NCBI GenBank assembly: GCA_963402885.1
Contig: OY727096.1
Span: 1,302,001 to 1,366,000 of the forward strand
From: Antedon bifida
Lineage: Eukaryota; Echinodermata; Crinoidea; Comatulida; Antedonidae
Direction: 5' to 3'
DNA: 64,000 nucleotides
This document shows positions 52,160 through 63,634 of this stretch, in pieces; the stretch's first letter is position 1, and each line of letters starts with the position of its first letter. The notes below the pieces were generated by a model. The model saw only the letters and a list, made by a program, of their open reading frames with translations. It had not been told where the DNA came from and ran no database searches. Both the position numbers and the translations under genes were made by a program.

Positions 52160-52620
52160 AGGCCTAGTATTAACTAGTCATTCACTAGGCCTAGCCAGAC
52201 TAAGTCTGTCAAACAATTTTAGTAATAAAATACCTAGGCTTAGGCTAGCCCAGTGTACCACCTTACTACACACTAAGGCTGCTAGGCTAGGCCCTAGTAG
52301 AGTGCTAGTAGTAGTAGGGCCGTCTAGCTAGCCTAAATTAGTGAACTATTGCTAGAGGCCTAGGCCTACCACCACCACCCAACACAGACAGGCAAGCTGG
52401 TAGGCGAAAAATCGCATCCCGGCCTAGCTAGCTAGACACGTCCGACACAAAGGCCGAAAAAATCCTTTGATATACAGTAGTACTGTATAGCTAACTAGGC
52501 CTAGTTAGTGTCATAAATAATAATAAACATTTTGACAAATTTTAAAAATAAATAGGCCTTTTATAATATGAATAACTAGTCACTAGCCTAGTTAGGGCCT
52601 CTAGACTAGGTAGGGCTATT
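52160..52620. repeat. TAGGCCTA-rich tract upstream of RPP25
   Basis: Many overlapping AGGCCTAG, CTAGCTAG and CTAGGC words occur over about 450 bp, ending just before the acceptor of the first recognised coding exon. It resembles the tract in OXSR1 intron 1. Confidence 0.6.
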
Positions 52621-52656
52621 TTTACACAATATGTTTAACATCTTATTCAATCTTAG

Positions 52657-55211
52657 TGGAGTATTACAAGAAAGGAGAATTGCTAGAGCTGAATGTTGAT
52701 ATACCGACTTTGTTCAATAATGATATGAAAGATGATGCAGTTGTAATGAGAGTTAAGAATGGAAGCAGAGTTAAAAACCTCATTGGCTTTGCAATCAGAA
52801 ACTTCAAGGTAAATATTAATCAATCAAAGTAACATTTATTTCTCTTATAAGTTCATAATAACAAATTAACAATAATTTGATTTAAATAAGAGGGGCAAAA
52901 TTACAAAAAAAGCAATGGTTGTTTGAGGCGGCCCATAAAAGTAAAATAGAAAACAGAATAACATGTTACGCAACTGGAGACCTCGGGCGTTTTTAACCTT
53001 TTTCGAAATATTTCAATGCTTGTTTTTCCTCACTGCTCAGCAGTACTGGAATCGTCTGTCTAATTTTAATTTATTTATCTATTTTTCTAGCTGTTTTACT
53101 TTAATGTTTTGACTTTTTGCTTATTTTATTTTGTATCTCCATTGGGATCCAGCCACTGATACCCACAACATTTTTTCAATAATTTGCCTTTATCTTTAAT
53201 TATGTTTATTAAATCTCCTATTCTACATACATTGCATAAAATATTTTCTGAAATTTATTTGTAGGATGACAAGACACGGCAAATAACATTTACAGGAGCC
53301 GGGCCAGCTGTCAGTAAAACAATTACTTGTGCAGAAATTATGAAAAGAAAATTTAAAAATATTCATCAGATTACAAAGTTATTCAGAAAAGAGTATGTAC
53401 TACATATATTTTATAGAAGAAGATAACTACATTGTATTAAGCTCTGTCTACACTATCAGACTAGTTTGACAAAAAAAAGGTGTGATATTTCCAAATATGG
53501 TAGTGCTACTATCATCATGTCTATATATGGGCATATTGCATTTTTTTGTCACATACATTTTGAAAGTGTAGACAGAGATTTATAGATGAACCTTTCATAT
53601 TAGGTATAGGCTAAAACACAACTGTGCTGATTACTGGCTGCAACTTTTACTATTATATTTACCCTCACTTTTTGTAAAAGATTAACAATTGGTTAGTTGA
53701 AAAGTTAACCCTTTTTTTTTCATTCATAGAATTGAAGAGTATTGGGAGCCACTAAAAGAAGGCTTGGATAGGTACTGTATGTACATTATTAAATGTTAAA
53801 CTTAAGGACAGTGTGATGATGAAGCGATAACTAGAGTCTGTACAGCGTTTGACTGGCAGACATTGATGTTTGATTGCTGAAAAGATCTGACTGTCTTCTA
53901 CAATATTATTATATTATTACATTATAAGAAATCTGACATTTTCATTTGTTTCAACTCAAACTTATTGAGGCATAATTGCAATTTGAAAGATGGACCAACA
54001 ATTAAGTCTAGATTATCTATATACCTGTATGGAATCATAATTCTGAACTACTAAGGCTCTGTCCACACTATCAAACTTTATGTGACAAAAAAAATGTGAT
54101 GTGCCCATATATGAACATGATGACATAATATCACCACCATATTTGGGCATATCACTGCAATATTTGAACACATCACACTTTTTTGTCAAACTAGTTTGAT
54201 AGTGTACACAGAGCTTAACATACAATACTGTGCATAATCCTTAAAACTATTTTGATTTGCATATCAATCTATAAGCTATAGGATGTGTATATGTAGATAA
54301 TCCTAATTATTTGTTTCAGATTGAAAGTAACTAGAAATATACCAGGCATATGTATTCTACTTTCTAAGGATTCATTAGATGCATCACAACCCGGGTAGGT
54401 ATACAGCATGCAGTAAGTTGATATATTAAAGATATATTGTCCCCCTAAAAATATTTGTAGTTAAATTTGTTGTTTAATATGCCATTTTAATTTCACATAA
54501 TAGTTATTCACTAAAAACTGGATCTGAAAAAAATTATTTATCTGAAAAAATTTAATTTAAATAAAAAAATACTTAAATTTTTCTGTCTTTTTATTAGGGG
54601 GCTGAGGGGAGGTTATACAGAACTGAATAACTTAAAACTGCAAAATGGCCTATTTTATTAATCTTCATTTTTCATGTTTTGGGGGGATAATACTGTACAT
54701 CTTTAATGTAATTTGTTTAAAAAATGGTGTTTTCCATTTTTTCCTGAAATGTTATGATTTTCAATTCAGATACCAAGCTGCTGGTGTTTATGATGCATTG
54801 TGGTCCACATTGGACACCGATAAACAGAAGCGAAAACAGTCTGGAAGAAATCGCAAACGACAGTTCCATGACAAACAAAAACTAGTGAAAAAACATGTAG
54901 AAAAACCTACAAATATAAAGAAAGATAAAAAACCCAAAAATGATATTGGAATTGCTGGGAAAACAACAGGAATAGTTGAAGCAGACTTTGATGGCGATTC
55001 TGCAGTATGTCATGAATCAAAGAAGAAAGATAAGGTGAATCTTAAAAGGAGGGAGGAATACCAAAAGAAAGATGAAAACATACAAAAGGAACAGGAGCTT
55101 GGTGAATGTAAGAAAGATAGACTACTCAAAACTAACATTTCAGAACAAGTTGAAGAGACAATTGAGTATGCTCCAACTCAGGATGCTCCAACTCAGGATG
55201 CTCCAACTTAA
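52657..55211 (+). CDS. RPP25L: RNase P/MRP subunit, RPP25/RPP25L type (Alba domain)
   Basis: By family knowledge this Alba-fold protein pairs with POP7 (Rpp20) and binds the RNA of nuclear RNase P and RNase MRP, which process tRNA and rRNA precursors. The exons are 52657-52808, 53265-53392, 53730-53771, 54320-54394 and 54770-55211, all in phase. The first begins TG GAG TAT TAC AAG, so the initiator ATG appears split by an intron (A|TG); the product starts MEYYKKGELLELN like human RPP25L (MEHYRKAG). Diagnostic parts are VMRVKNGSRVKNLIGFAI, FTGAGPAVSKTITCAEIMKR, HQITKLFRKE, IPGICILLSKDSLDASQPGY and a basic QKRKQSGRNRKRQ. About 100 extra Lys/Glu-rich residues follow, ending with a 15-bp repeat coding APTQD. 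The length of 279 aa exceeds vertebrate RPP25/RPP25L. Symbol chosen by closest N-terminus; the gene may equally be ancestral to both. Confidence 0.9.
52990..53170 (+). repeat. dispersed repeat fragment, RPP25 intron
   Basis: CTAGCTGTTTTACTTTAATG, CTTTTTGCTTATTTTATTTT and TCCATTGGGATCCAGCCACT match 63,670-63,765 closely. Class unknown. Confidence 0.6.
53437..53582 (+). mobile_element. MITE-A copy 21, RPP25 intron
   Basis: The ends are TTAAGCTCTGTCTACACTATC and GAAAGTGTAGACAGAGATTT. It lies 44 bp after the donor of the second recognised coding exon. Confidence 0.85.
54053..54217 (-). mobile_element. MITE-A copy 22, RPP25 intron
   Basis: The ends are AAGGCTCTGTCCACACTATC and GATAGTGTACACAGAGCTTA. 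It is full length. Confidence 0.86.
54427..54708 (-). mobile_element. MITE-D copy, RPP25 intron
   Basis: It starts ATTAAAGATATATTGTCCCC and ends ACTGTACATCTTTAATG. The internal TTTCACATAATAGTTATTCA marks the family. It sits about 60 bp before the last acceptor. Confidence 0.72.
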
Positions 55212-55441
55212 GGTGGTAAGAAAGCTAGACAGTATAACACAATTTACCGTGCAATTATAACATTGTTTCAGAACCGTAACTTGTGCAGTCATATGACCAA
55301 TGCAAAGATATGAGTGTTCGTGCCAACTTGGCATTGTAGCTTTTCTAAAGGTTACACTCTGTGTTCTCCCAGTTTTACCAGCAAGATTTACCGGTATAAA
55401 TTGCTTCCCAAACGGTATTTAAAAAGAGTGTAGGAAAATTT

Positions 55442-55447
55442 AATAAA
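55442..55447 (+). terminator. candidate RPP25 polyadenylation signal
   Basis: AATAAA lies about 230 bp after the stop, within AAAATTTAATAAAATAAC. Confidence 0.4.
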
Positions 55448-56185
55448 ATAACATGAAACCATTACACAACAGTAATTAAAGGCTATTTTGTCAGTTGGAT
55501 TAATAAAGTACAATACTTTTTTTTTGTATACATCTTATACTATACAGTGTACCACCTCATTCCGGTACCCCTTAATTTCCTGGAATTGATTTATAAATTG
55601 GGAGAACCCTGACATTAATGTAATGTATAATTGGTTTCTGATAAAAAGACGATAAAGGAAAAATACTAAAAATATATTGCAAATATTTATTTGGTTGAAG
55701 GGCATGGTACAACATATAGCCCAAGGAGATTATACGACGAATATATAGTTGTTGAGGGTGAAACACGTGCAGTTAAGGTGGTTTATAGTTCCCGGGCATG
55801 GCAATAAATAACTAACGATTAACCAATCAGATGCTATGAATTGAAAGATGCCGATATATATAAACACCAATTATACAGTAATGCTTGTTTGTGTACCACA
55901 ATCTAGGCTAGCATGTGATTTGTATCAATGATTTCTATGACGTCAATTCAAATGATTCTAACATGCAAAATGCTATGATAAGAGTAAACACCGCATTCTG
56001 AGTGTTCCCAGACTAATTAAATATGAAGAAGACTTGTTCCTTTTAAAATAAATAATTCACATTCTCAACACTTATAAATAGCATGCTAACATGTTATGAA
56101 TACCAATCAGATTGTGGCAATAATAATGTAACACAAAATCTCATTAATGCAAACCTTACTTTGTGTCAGAATAATGAATTCTAAA
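55448..56185. other. intergenic, nothing recognised
   Basis: AT-rich sequence after RPP25. I see no gene or named repeat. Confidence 0.45.
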
Positions 56186-56327
56186 AAAGCTCTGTCTACA
56201 CTATCAAACTTTATGTGGAAATGTGATGTGCCCATATATGGACATGATGATGTCATATCACTACAACCATATTTGGGCACAGCACACTTTTTTTGTCAAA
56301 TTAGTTTGATAGTGTAGACAGAGTTTA
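56186..56327 (-). mobile_element. MITE-A copy 23
   Basis: The ends are AAAGCTCTGTCTACACTATC and GATAGTGTAGACAGAGTTTA. It is followed 33 bp later by another copy in the other orientation. Confidence 0.86.
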
Positions 56328-56360
56328 GATTGAAAGATATTGAAAACAATCTTAAACACT

Positions 56361-56542
56361 TAAGCTCTGTCTACTCTTACTCCATGGTCTACTCTATCAA
56401 AGTAGTTGGACAAAAAAAGTGTGATGTGCTCAAATATGGTAGTGATATACCCAAATATGGTAGTTATATGACATCATTATGTCCATATATGGGCACATCA
56501 CATTTTTTTGTCATAAAGTTCGATAGTGTAGACAGAGCTTTA
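56361..56542 (+). mobile_element. MITE-A copy 24, with duplicated left end
   Basis: TAAGCTCTGTCTACTCTTAC then CCATGGTCTACTCTATCAAA shows the terminal GTCTAC block twice. The right end GATAGTGTAGACAGAGCTTT is intact. Confidence 0.85.
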
Positions 56543-57235
56543 AACATTTACCAGTACGTAATCTGTAATCAATAGTTTCATAAATGGCTTAACAAGATTC
56601 TGATACGATCCTAAATAATAAACACTAAAAAGTTTACCAGAAAGAATGCCATTATAATATTAAACAGTAAAAGAATATTTACCAGTATATACACTGAAAT
56701 CTCTAATCAATGGTTTGATTCAATACATAAAATAAATAATAAACTAATACGTTTACCTGTGTTGTATATAAATTTAAAGCTGTAAAATGCTTAATAATAA
56801 GCTTGGTTTTATTGTAATAATACATTCCTGGACAATTATTCCATACAGATTGATGGTTGAATTGAAGTACACTGGTATGTGTACTATATTTTAATAAACT
56901 ACTGGCTTCAGAGTTGAATGATTTCATTTAACAAACTACAATACTTATTCATAATTTCCTGCTAAGTAGCTCATGGAGGTATCGAGTTTAGGTAAGCATA
57001 TCTTACATTAAGTATCTGCTTTATGGATTAGTAGCTAAATGATGTAAACAGGCTTTGAATGACATTGGACATGCTTCACTGATTTACACTTTCTTCAAAT
57101 CCAACTTCTTTGTGCAAGTTTGGTCCAGGGGCTTTTACAGCCAGTTTGTTTTTGCACACCCTTGATTGCAATTTTGCACTTGACTTCAAACAACCATAGT
57201 AACATTCATAGCACTTTACAGTACATTGTTATCCA
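56543..57235. other. intergenic, nothing recognised
   Basis: No convincing exon or repeat. Confidence 0.4.
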
Positions 57236-57237
57236 TC

Positions 57238-57461
57238 CAGGGCCTGTTTCTAGTATTGAAAAATCCAAGAACAACATTATTATTCGAAACCGATTTCATT
57301 GCAGCTAAAATGCTCCACTGAAACTGTTTTTATGATCAAGACAAGAATAAAAAATATCTGTTCTTTTTATATGAACCTGTTTTGGTGGTAAGAAAATACT
57401 GTTCTTTCAAAACACTATATTCAATCTGGCATTTTCTTGCTTAGTGGAAACAGGCCCTAAT
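57238..57461. mobile_element. inverted-repeat element with CAGGGCCTGTTTC ends
   Basis: The left end CAGGGCCTGTTTCTAG and the right end TGGAAACAGGCCCTA are complementary over 11-12 bases, about 220 bp apart. CAGGG-type ends recall hAT-type elements. Its right flank (57,440-57,515) recurs inverted at 59,960-60,055 (AGGGCCTGCTTTCTACTGAG), so a related element or flank lies there. Confidence 0.5.
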
Positions 57462-57539
57462 TATCAAGGTGGCTATATCTTCTAGAGTTTGCGGCCTTTA
57501 TTTCAATCCTTATATTATTGACAATTCTTAAAGAGTAAA

Positions 57540-57725
57540 ATACATTCTCTATGCATTGTCAGGGGCATAATGCGCAGGGAAAAGAAGGCCCCTGGTGTAG
57601 CACTCCTAAGAGTCTTCTCCAACACTGGGTAATTGCATTGGACTGCTCATGCCCTGGGGCCCCTTAAGCTCACGGTCCTTGGGTTTAGCCAGTGAGCACT
57701 CATAGCCATTACGCCACTGTGCATT
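57540..57725 (-). repeat. dispersed repeat (SINE-4)
   Basis: On the minus strand: CAGTGGCGTAATGGCTATGA, GTGCTCACTGGCTAAACCCA, GAGCTTAAGGGGCCCC and TGCAATTACCCAGTGTTGGA. It is longer than its relative at 27,050-27,135. Confidence 0.6.
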
Positions 57726-57821
57726 GTGTATTATTTATTGGGAACAGTTCATAACATGTTTCAATTTTGATAAAATAAGCACTTTGTGATGCAAAGTGAA
57801 AGTGATGGATAATGTGCAAAT

Positions 57822-57890
57822 TAATTTGATTATTAACATTTTTATTTCTATTTAAGAATAGAAACAAAAAATGTTAATAATCAAATTTGT
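57822..57890. repeat. long perfect-looking hairpin
   Basis: AATTTGATTATTAACATTTT and TATTTCTATT are mirrored by AATAGAAACAAAAAATGTTA and ATAATCAAATTT across a 4-base loop (TAAG). The arms are about 30 bp. It could be an AT-rich cruciform or a tiny foldback transposon. Confidence 0.7.
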
Positions 57891-59250
57891 GGAATGTTTG
57901 TAAAATGTCAAATCTATAAATTGCTATTATGTAGTGATCATTGAAATGGTATGCAAAATATTACCTACAACTTATTATATAAAAACTAAAAAAATCGCCA
58001 CAAATTGACTTCTTCATCAGTACTTCTATGAATGAATGATTAGGTGGGCACATGAACGCTAGTTGATCATACCCAGTACCGTTTTGATCATAAGATTAAT
58101 CGGGAAAACACCTCACAACGTTTATACCAAAATATACTGTATATTCATAGTTCTTACTATCTTCTGGTTATCACAAAGTACCGTCAGAAAACACTTGACT
58201 ATCCATTAAGAAGATTACAGAATTAACTTAAGCATGGCATTTTTATACCTCTATGAGTTAAGCTAGTAATCTAGTATAATAACTACGCATCAACAAAGAA
58301 TGCTGTAATGGAATTATAAGATTTTAGTTGTTTGCATGTTAATAGAGAAATAAAATGTTAATTCTTCTTTTTATTATCATAATACTAAATCATGTTAAGT
58401 GATAAATACTAGAGGTAATAATACATGCTATTTAAGGAAAAATGAACTTATACCAAGCATACAAAATAATTATTTTTAAAAAACTATCCATAAAAAATCA
58501 AAATGTGACAAATAATACTTAGTAGATACTAATTCAAAAGATAAAAAATGTTGTTAAATATTCATTGTCTATTTCCATATATACAGTAGGCCTAGATATA
58601 TAATTCAATAAAATTGAAATAAAATATAAACATTATTTGATATTGGTTGTGTGCACTTTGTGCAAAACATTGACAGCGAATTTTAGAAAAACAAAATTCT
58701 AAAAGTAATAAGTGAAATTACAGTTGAAAGTAAAAGTAAAAAATGTATTTATTCAATCAATTTTTATTTGTCATGATGGATAATAATTTGATTTGTTATG
58801 CAATTGTGAAATTTGATTATAAGAAATAATTTTTCCAATATTATTTGTGTCAAAGTCATTGACTTTAGCTAATCAGCTAGTTAATCGGACAAATGACTAC
58901 GCTATAATGGTAATGCTCAGTCATGCATATCATAATGAGGCAACCAGTCTCATATTAACTAATTAAGAATTATGTACATACAATCCTACCATTCAGATTC
59001 TAACTCTGCTCTTGTAAGTATTATTGTTGCTATGGAAATTTCATTCTACATGCATGAGTGATTCGCAATTACATCAGCGAATCACTTTTAAGTAGCAACT
59101 TGCTCATTATATGTTTGTTAGATCTCATCATTCTCCTGTTGCCATAGTGATCTTTTCTTCGCAGATGTGAAGAAAATAGATTTCTGTGAGGCAGGTTTTG
59201 GATTGGCTAGTGATAAATTTGCCGGTCTGAGAGGAGTGTGTTAGATAAAT
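57891..59250. other. intergenic; 10-bp-arm hairpin at 59,057
   Basis: AGTGATTCGC and GCGAATCACT (59,057-59,086) form a perfect small hairpin. Otherwise this is AT-rich sequence with no gene seen. Confidence 0.4.
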
Positions 59251-59382
59251 TATAGAGATTGGGCAGCTTCTGCATTGTGTGACCAAATAACGATATTACG
59301 ATATTTTCATTGCCGGCTTGATACATTAATTTTTGACGTGTCGTCGGATCCATCACCGGGGAGTACAAATCACACTACAGGT
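59251..59382 (+). other. possible non-coding first exon of a gene running out of the window
   Basis: A patch of higher CpG content (GACGTGTCGTCGGATCCATC, ACCGGGGAGTACAAATCACA) ends in CTACAG followed by GTGGGT, a usable donor near 59,382. It has no ATG-led frame. The downstream 4.6 kb would then be intron 1. The support is weak. Confidence 0.2.
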
Positions 59383-60529
59383 GGGTGGTAATAATGTACC
59401 ATTTAAGTAAAATTAAGCTGGTTTTAGTTTTTCATGATAGTGTTTAGCAACAGTGGTAATAACAGTAATTTATATGGTCTATGTTGTGTAACATATGGAT
59501 AGTGAATCACTCATTGTCTCTTGTTAAGATTGTTATTAATTAACCTGGAATTATGATATACAGTAGTGTATACATGTTCAGTACAGTGATCGAAATGACC
59601 TCTTTGTTTATCAGTGGAGTTTTGTTTTGCATTAGCAATGTCAAATGCTAAACCTTTGTTCTATGTCTGTAGAAATTACAGTAGAAAATACAATTTTTAT
59701 TTGTAATTCAAATCTTTTTTCTAGGATTTTCTGTACATTATGAGTAAAACAACTGTTCATTGTTTTTAAAATGTTTACATTTTTTTCATCCGCATCATTC
59801 TTTTTCCAAACATTTTTTTTTTCGATGATTTGTTCGGTATATTATATATGATTTGTTCGGTAATTATTTTAGTACAACAATCACCAATCAATTCTTCATT
59901 TGTTTCATTTCATTTTTCGAAATTGAAGGACTGGTTTTGGCAGATGTCCCAACTTGAAAAATAGGGGTTGAAATAAAGACCGCAAACTGGACGATATACA
60001 GTAGCCACCTTGATAATTAGGGCCTGCTTTCTACTGAGAAAGAAGGTATTTCCAGGTGGAGCTATATAAATAAAATATACATCAAATATACTATAGAGGC
60101 TTTGAACACAAAAAAAGATTTTTTTTTTTTCAATTTACAATTTTGGTTTTTGTAATATTAAAATGATTGTATAGTTCTTTTCAGGGGATTTTTTAAGCTT
60201 ATTGTGTTTAGAAAGAAATTTGAAAATATGTAAATGCCGATAATAAAAGGAAAATATTTTGCTGATTCATTTTTAAAGGGGACTTTCAAGTGGAAATGAT
60301 TACAAAATCAAGTGGTGAATTATTAATTGAAGTGCTCTTCTTGGCTATGTTATTTTTGTTTGTGAAACTAATGTATCTACCGTATGTTGTCATACATTAA
60401 TACGACTAACTACGTAAGAAGAAATACTCAAATCCCAAAAGTATAAATTTAATGAAATGTTCTTGTAAGAAGGATTGGATTGAGCACATACTATGTCTTG
60501 TATTCATAGGGTTCATATCAAAATTATTC

Positions 60530-60800
60530 TACTTCAGTTGTACTGCAGTAACTACCTTTTGCTTATTCTCAAGAACATGGTTATTGCATACCATTACCGA
60601 AACGTCTCAACCATACTATTTTTCCTTTTGTGTACGGCAAACCTAACATTCGTAGCATTGCAAACAATATTGTAACCTGCTTTTTTGGGGTAATGCGGTC
60701 ATACACATGCCTCATAACTGGAACCATATGTTACAGTATTTCAGTAAAAAATGTAGTTACTGTAGTAACTGCAGTAAAAAAATGTTGACGTGATCCCTTA
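60530..60800. repeat. dispersed repeat with TTACTGCAGTAA motifs
   Basis: GTACTGCAGTAACTACC near the left and TAGTTACTGTAGTAACTGCA near the right resemble the 44,960-45,120 insertion, including a following TTGACGTGATC. Class unknown. Confidence 0.4.
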
Positions 60801-61146
60801 AGATAATCTTAAGTCTAAATGTTCAGAATATCAAACATATTTTGTTATTTTTTTGGCTTAAATTTCTACATTTAAGTATTTAAAGTAGATGGTTCTAGTT
60901 TCAGCATTTGATCTGTTCTTCACATTTGCTCGCGTGTTGCATTTCAGTATGTTTATTAGTTTGAAATTATGGTAGAAAAGTTCTACAATTTTTATTTGTA
61001 ATTCAAATCTTTTTTGAATTTGTAATTAGGTTATAGAGAATGTAGCCATTGTGAATTCCAAGAAAATGTGCTCAAATAATGTTCATTAAATTAAATCATA
61101 ACATTTATAATTCCTTCTTTCAACATAAGGTACACCTTCCTTCTTT

Positions 61147-61480
61147 ATTGGGCGCATTTATTCATTACAAATTGGAAATAACAAAGATAACAAAGAACTT
61201 ATAAATATTAAAATAAATAACATGTGCATGTTTGTGATGTGATTTCAGAATATCCTGTTTTGATAGGATTTAATAAGCTTTATTACTTTAAGTGCATTTA
61301 ATCAGAATCCATTTTAACTAAGAACTTAGCTAATTAATTCCAATTTATCAAGAATCATTATTTAAAAAGTAAAGAATTAGATTTATTCAGTGGCATAATA
61401 AATTACCATATTCAACAATAGACAATAGACAATTTACATAATAATATAAACATGCTAATTTACTGGTATGATATTATTGT
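61147..61480 (+). repeat. direct repeat, first copy (~330 bp)
   Basis: Blocks ATTGGGCGCATT, GTGATGTGATTTCAG, GATTTAATAAGCTTTA, AATTAGATTTATTCAGTGGC and ACATGCTAATTTACTGGTAT recur in order at 62,697-63,023, about 1.55 kb on, at moderate identity. Confidence 0.75.
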
Positions 61481-61514
61481 TTATAATCAAATATAACATT
61501 TATTGTTCTTTTTA

Positions 61515-61735
61515 ATTCAACAAACATTTACTTCATCAAATGCCATACAAATAATACAGAGCATAAAATGTTTATGCATAAGGTACAAAATATAGCATCC
61601 ATTCTTTATTATTCCATTCAATCCAATTCAACAAACATTTATTTAATCAAATGCCATACAAATAATGCAGAGCATAAAATCTTTCAACATAACATACAAA
61701 ATGTAGCATTCATTCTTTATTATCCCTTCAATTTA
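61515..61735 (+). repeat. tandem duplication, two ~110-bp units
   Basis: TTCAACAAACATTTA, ATCAAATGCCATACAAATAA and CAGAGCATAAAAT, then ATTCTTTATTAT, occur twice in a row. Confidence 0.75.
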
Positions 61736-61934
61736 TTCAAATAAAAAACAGCTAAAACTATGATTTCTAATTCACTTATTGAAGTAATTTATATGTTAAA
61801 AATGATGAAACCAGCCATTGTGAATATACCTTGTCTTTGTGTGCGTCTTGCAGACAATTTTTATCAAGGTTTCTTCTGAATTGATGTCTTTCACAGTGTG
61901 ATTAATAATCCATTATCTACTGTTGTTTGCATTC

Positions 61935-62590
61935 GCAACATTCAATCATTTCATTATTATTCCAGTTTCTACGTGAAACACATTTCAGGAATTATTCGAT
62001 CTGAAGAAAAGGAATTTAGGTACTGTTTTATTATACAGCTGTGCGTTCTATACTATATTTGTTGCATTTCCAACAACATTCCATTATTCTAGTCTCTACG
62101 TGAAACACATTATTATTTCATCTAAAGAATTTATTTTGCTTTAAAAAACAAGGAATTTAGGTACTGTTTTATTATAGAGCTGTGTGTTTTATACTTTCAT
62201 ATTATTCTAGTCTCTACATGCAACACATTTTAGGATTTATTTGATCTAAAGAATTTATTTTGCTTTAAAAAACAAGGAATTTAGGTACTGTTTTATTATA
62301 CAGCTGTGTGTTCTATACTTTATTTTTTATGTTCGCAACGTTTTATCATTTCAATATTATTCTAGTTTCTACTTCAAACACATTTTATAAAAACATTTAA
62401 AAAACAAGGAATTTAGGTAATGTTTTATTATAGAGCTGTGTGTTTTATACTTTATTTTTGCATTCTATCATTTCATTATTCTTTTTTTATAGGAATTAAG
62501 AATTATTTGAACCTAGAGAATTTATTATTAAAAAAAAATATTTTTTTTATAAAGCAATGGATTTTATAATATAGAGCGGTGTCTGGAATT
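61935..62590 (+). repeat. minisatellite-like array, four to five ~110-160-bp units
   Basis: Each unit has TATTCTAGTCTCTACGTGAA or a variant, ACACATT, then AAGGAATTTAGGTACTGTTT and ATTATACAGCTGTGTGTT. The unit starts are near 61,960, 62,085, 62,205 and 62,360, and the last unit is worn. The array is enclosed by the 330-bp direct repeats. Confidence 0.75.
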
Positions 62591-62696
62591 ATGTTATATT
62601 GTTTACAAGAAATTCATTTTTGAAAATTGAGTATAAAAATAATAGTTAATACTATTGAAAATTACTCTAATACTGTCTAATAATAAGAGAGATAAT

Positions 62697-63023
62697 ATTG
62701 GACGCATTACATTGGAAATAATAAATTCTAATATAGATAGAACTAATATTAAAATAATTAACATTTGGACGTTTGTGGATGTGATTTCAGGGTCATCCTA
62801 TTTTGATAAGATTTAATAAGCTTTAACTTAAATTGCATTTGATTAGAATCCATTTTGACTAAGACCTTACTAATTAATTCCAATGAATTTTTTAAGAATC
62901 ATTATTTAGAAAGTATGGAATTAGATTTATCCAGTGGCATAATACATTACCATATTAAACAACAGACAAATATACTTTTTGCATAATACAAACATGCTAA
63001 TTTACTGGTATGATATTTGCATA
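62697..63023 (+). repeat. direct repeat, second copy (~330 bp)
   Basis: It matches 61,147-61,480 in order and orientation. Copy 2 has several small deletions. Confidence 0.75.
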
Positions 63024-63300
63024 AATGCTGATTCATTATAAATATATACTGAAGTATTCTATAATGTCTCATTACAAAAATGTCTAGGATGAGAAAGGGT
63101 GGGTTTGCTTGGGTAGATAACTTTCAAAATGTGTGACACAGATGGACTGAAATATAGATTATCAGTTGAACCATGTATTGATTAAATAATTATTTAATCC
63201 ATAGTTGGACTGTCCTTAAAAATTCTCTTTACCCACATATTGTTTTTATATTTGACCTTTTATTGGTGTTTTACACTGTTGGTTTGAAATAGAAAATAAT

Positions 63301-63359
63301 CTACTACCATATTTGGGCATATCACTACCATATTTAAGGCACATCACTACCATATTTGT
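63301..63359 (-). mobile_element. MITE-A internal fragment
   Basis: ACTACCATATTTGGGCATAT then CACTACCATATTTAAGGCAC shows the internal block three times over, with no terminal repeats. Confidence 0.6.
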
Positions 63360-63634
63360 ATACAGGAAATGAATCTATTAACTGCAGCACTTGTAACTTT
63401 GTTTTCAATGTAAAATGACCTGCTTGAGTCAAATCGTGATTCCTAGCAAGGCATTATTGATTTACCCGTCCATGCATTCCATTTTTTATAGTAGTTTGCT
63501 GAGCGTGCTTGCTAACCATGCCCGTGCATATTGTAATATAGATTGGTAAATACTTATTACAAGTAATTAAATCACTTTATTTCTTTTATTTAGCCTCTAT
63601 TTTATTATATAATAAATGTTATGTTATAAATGCA

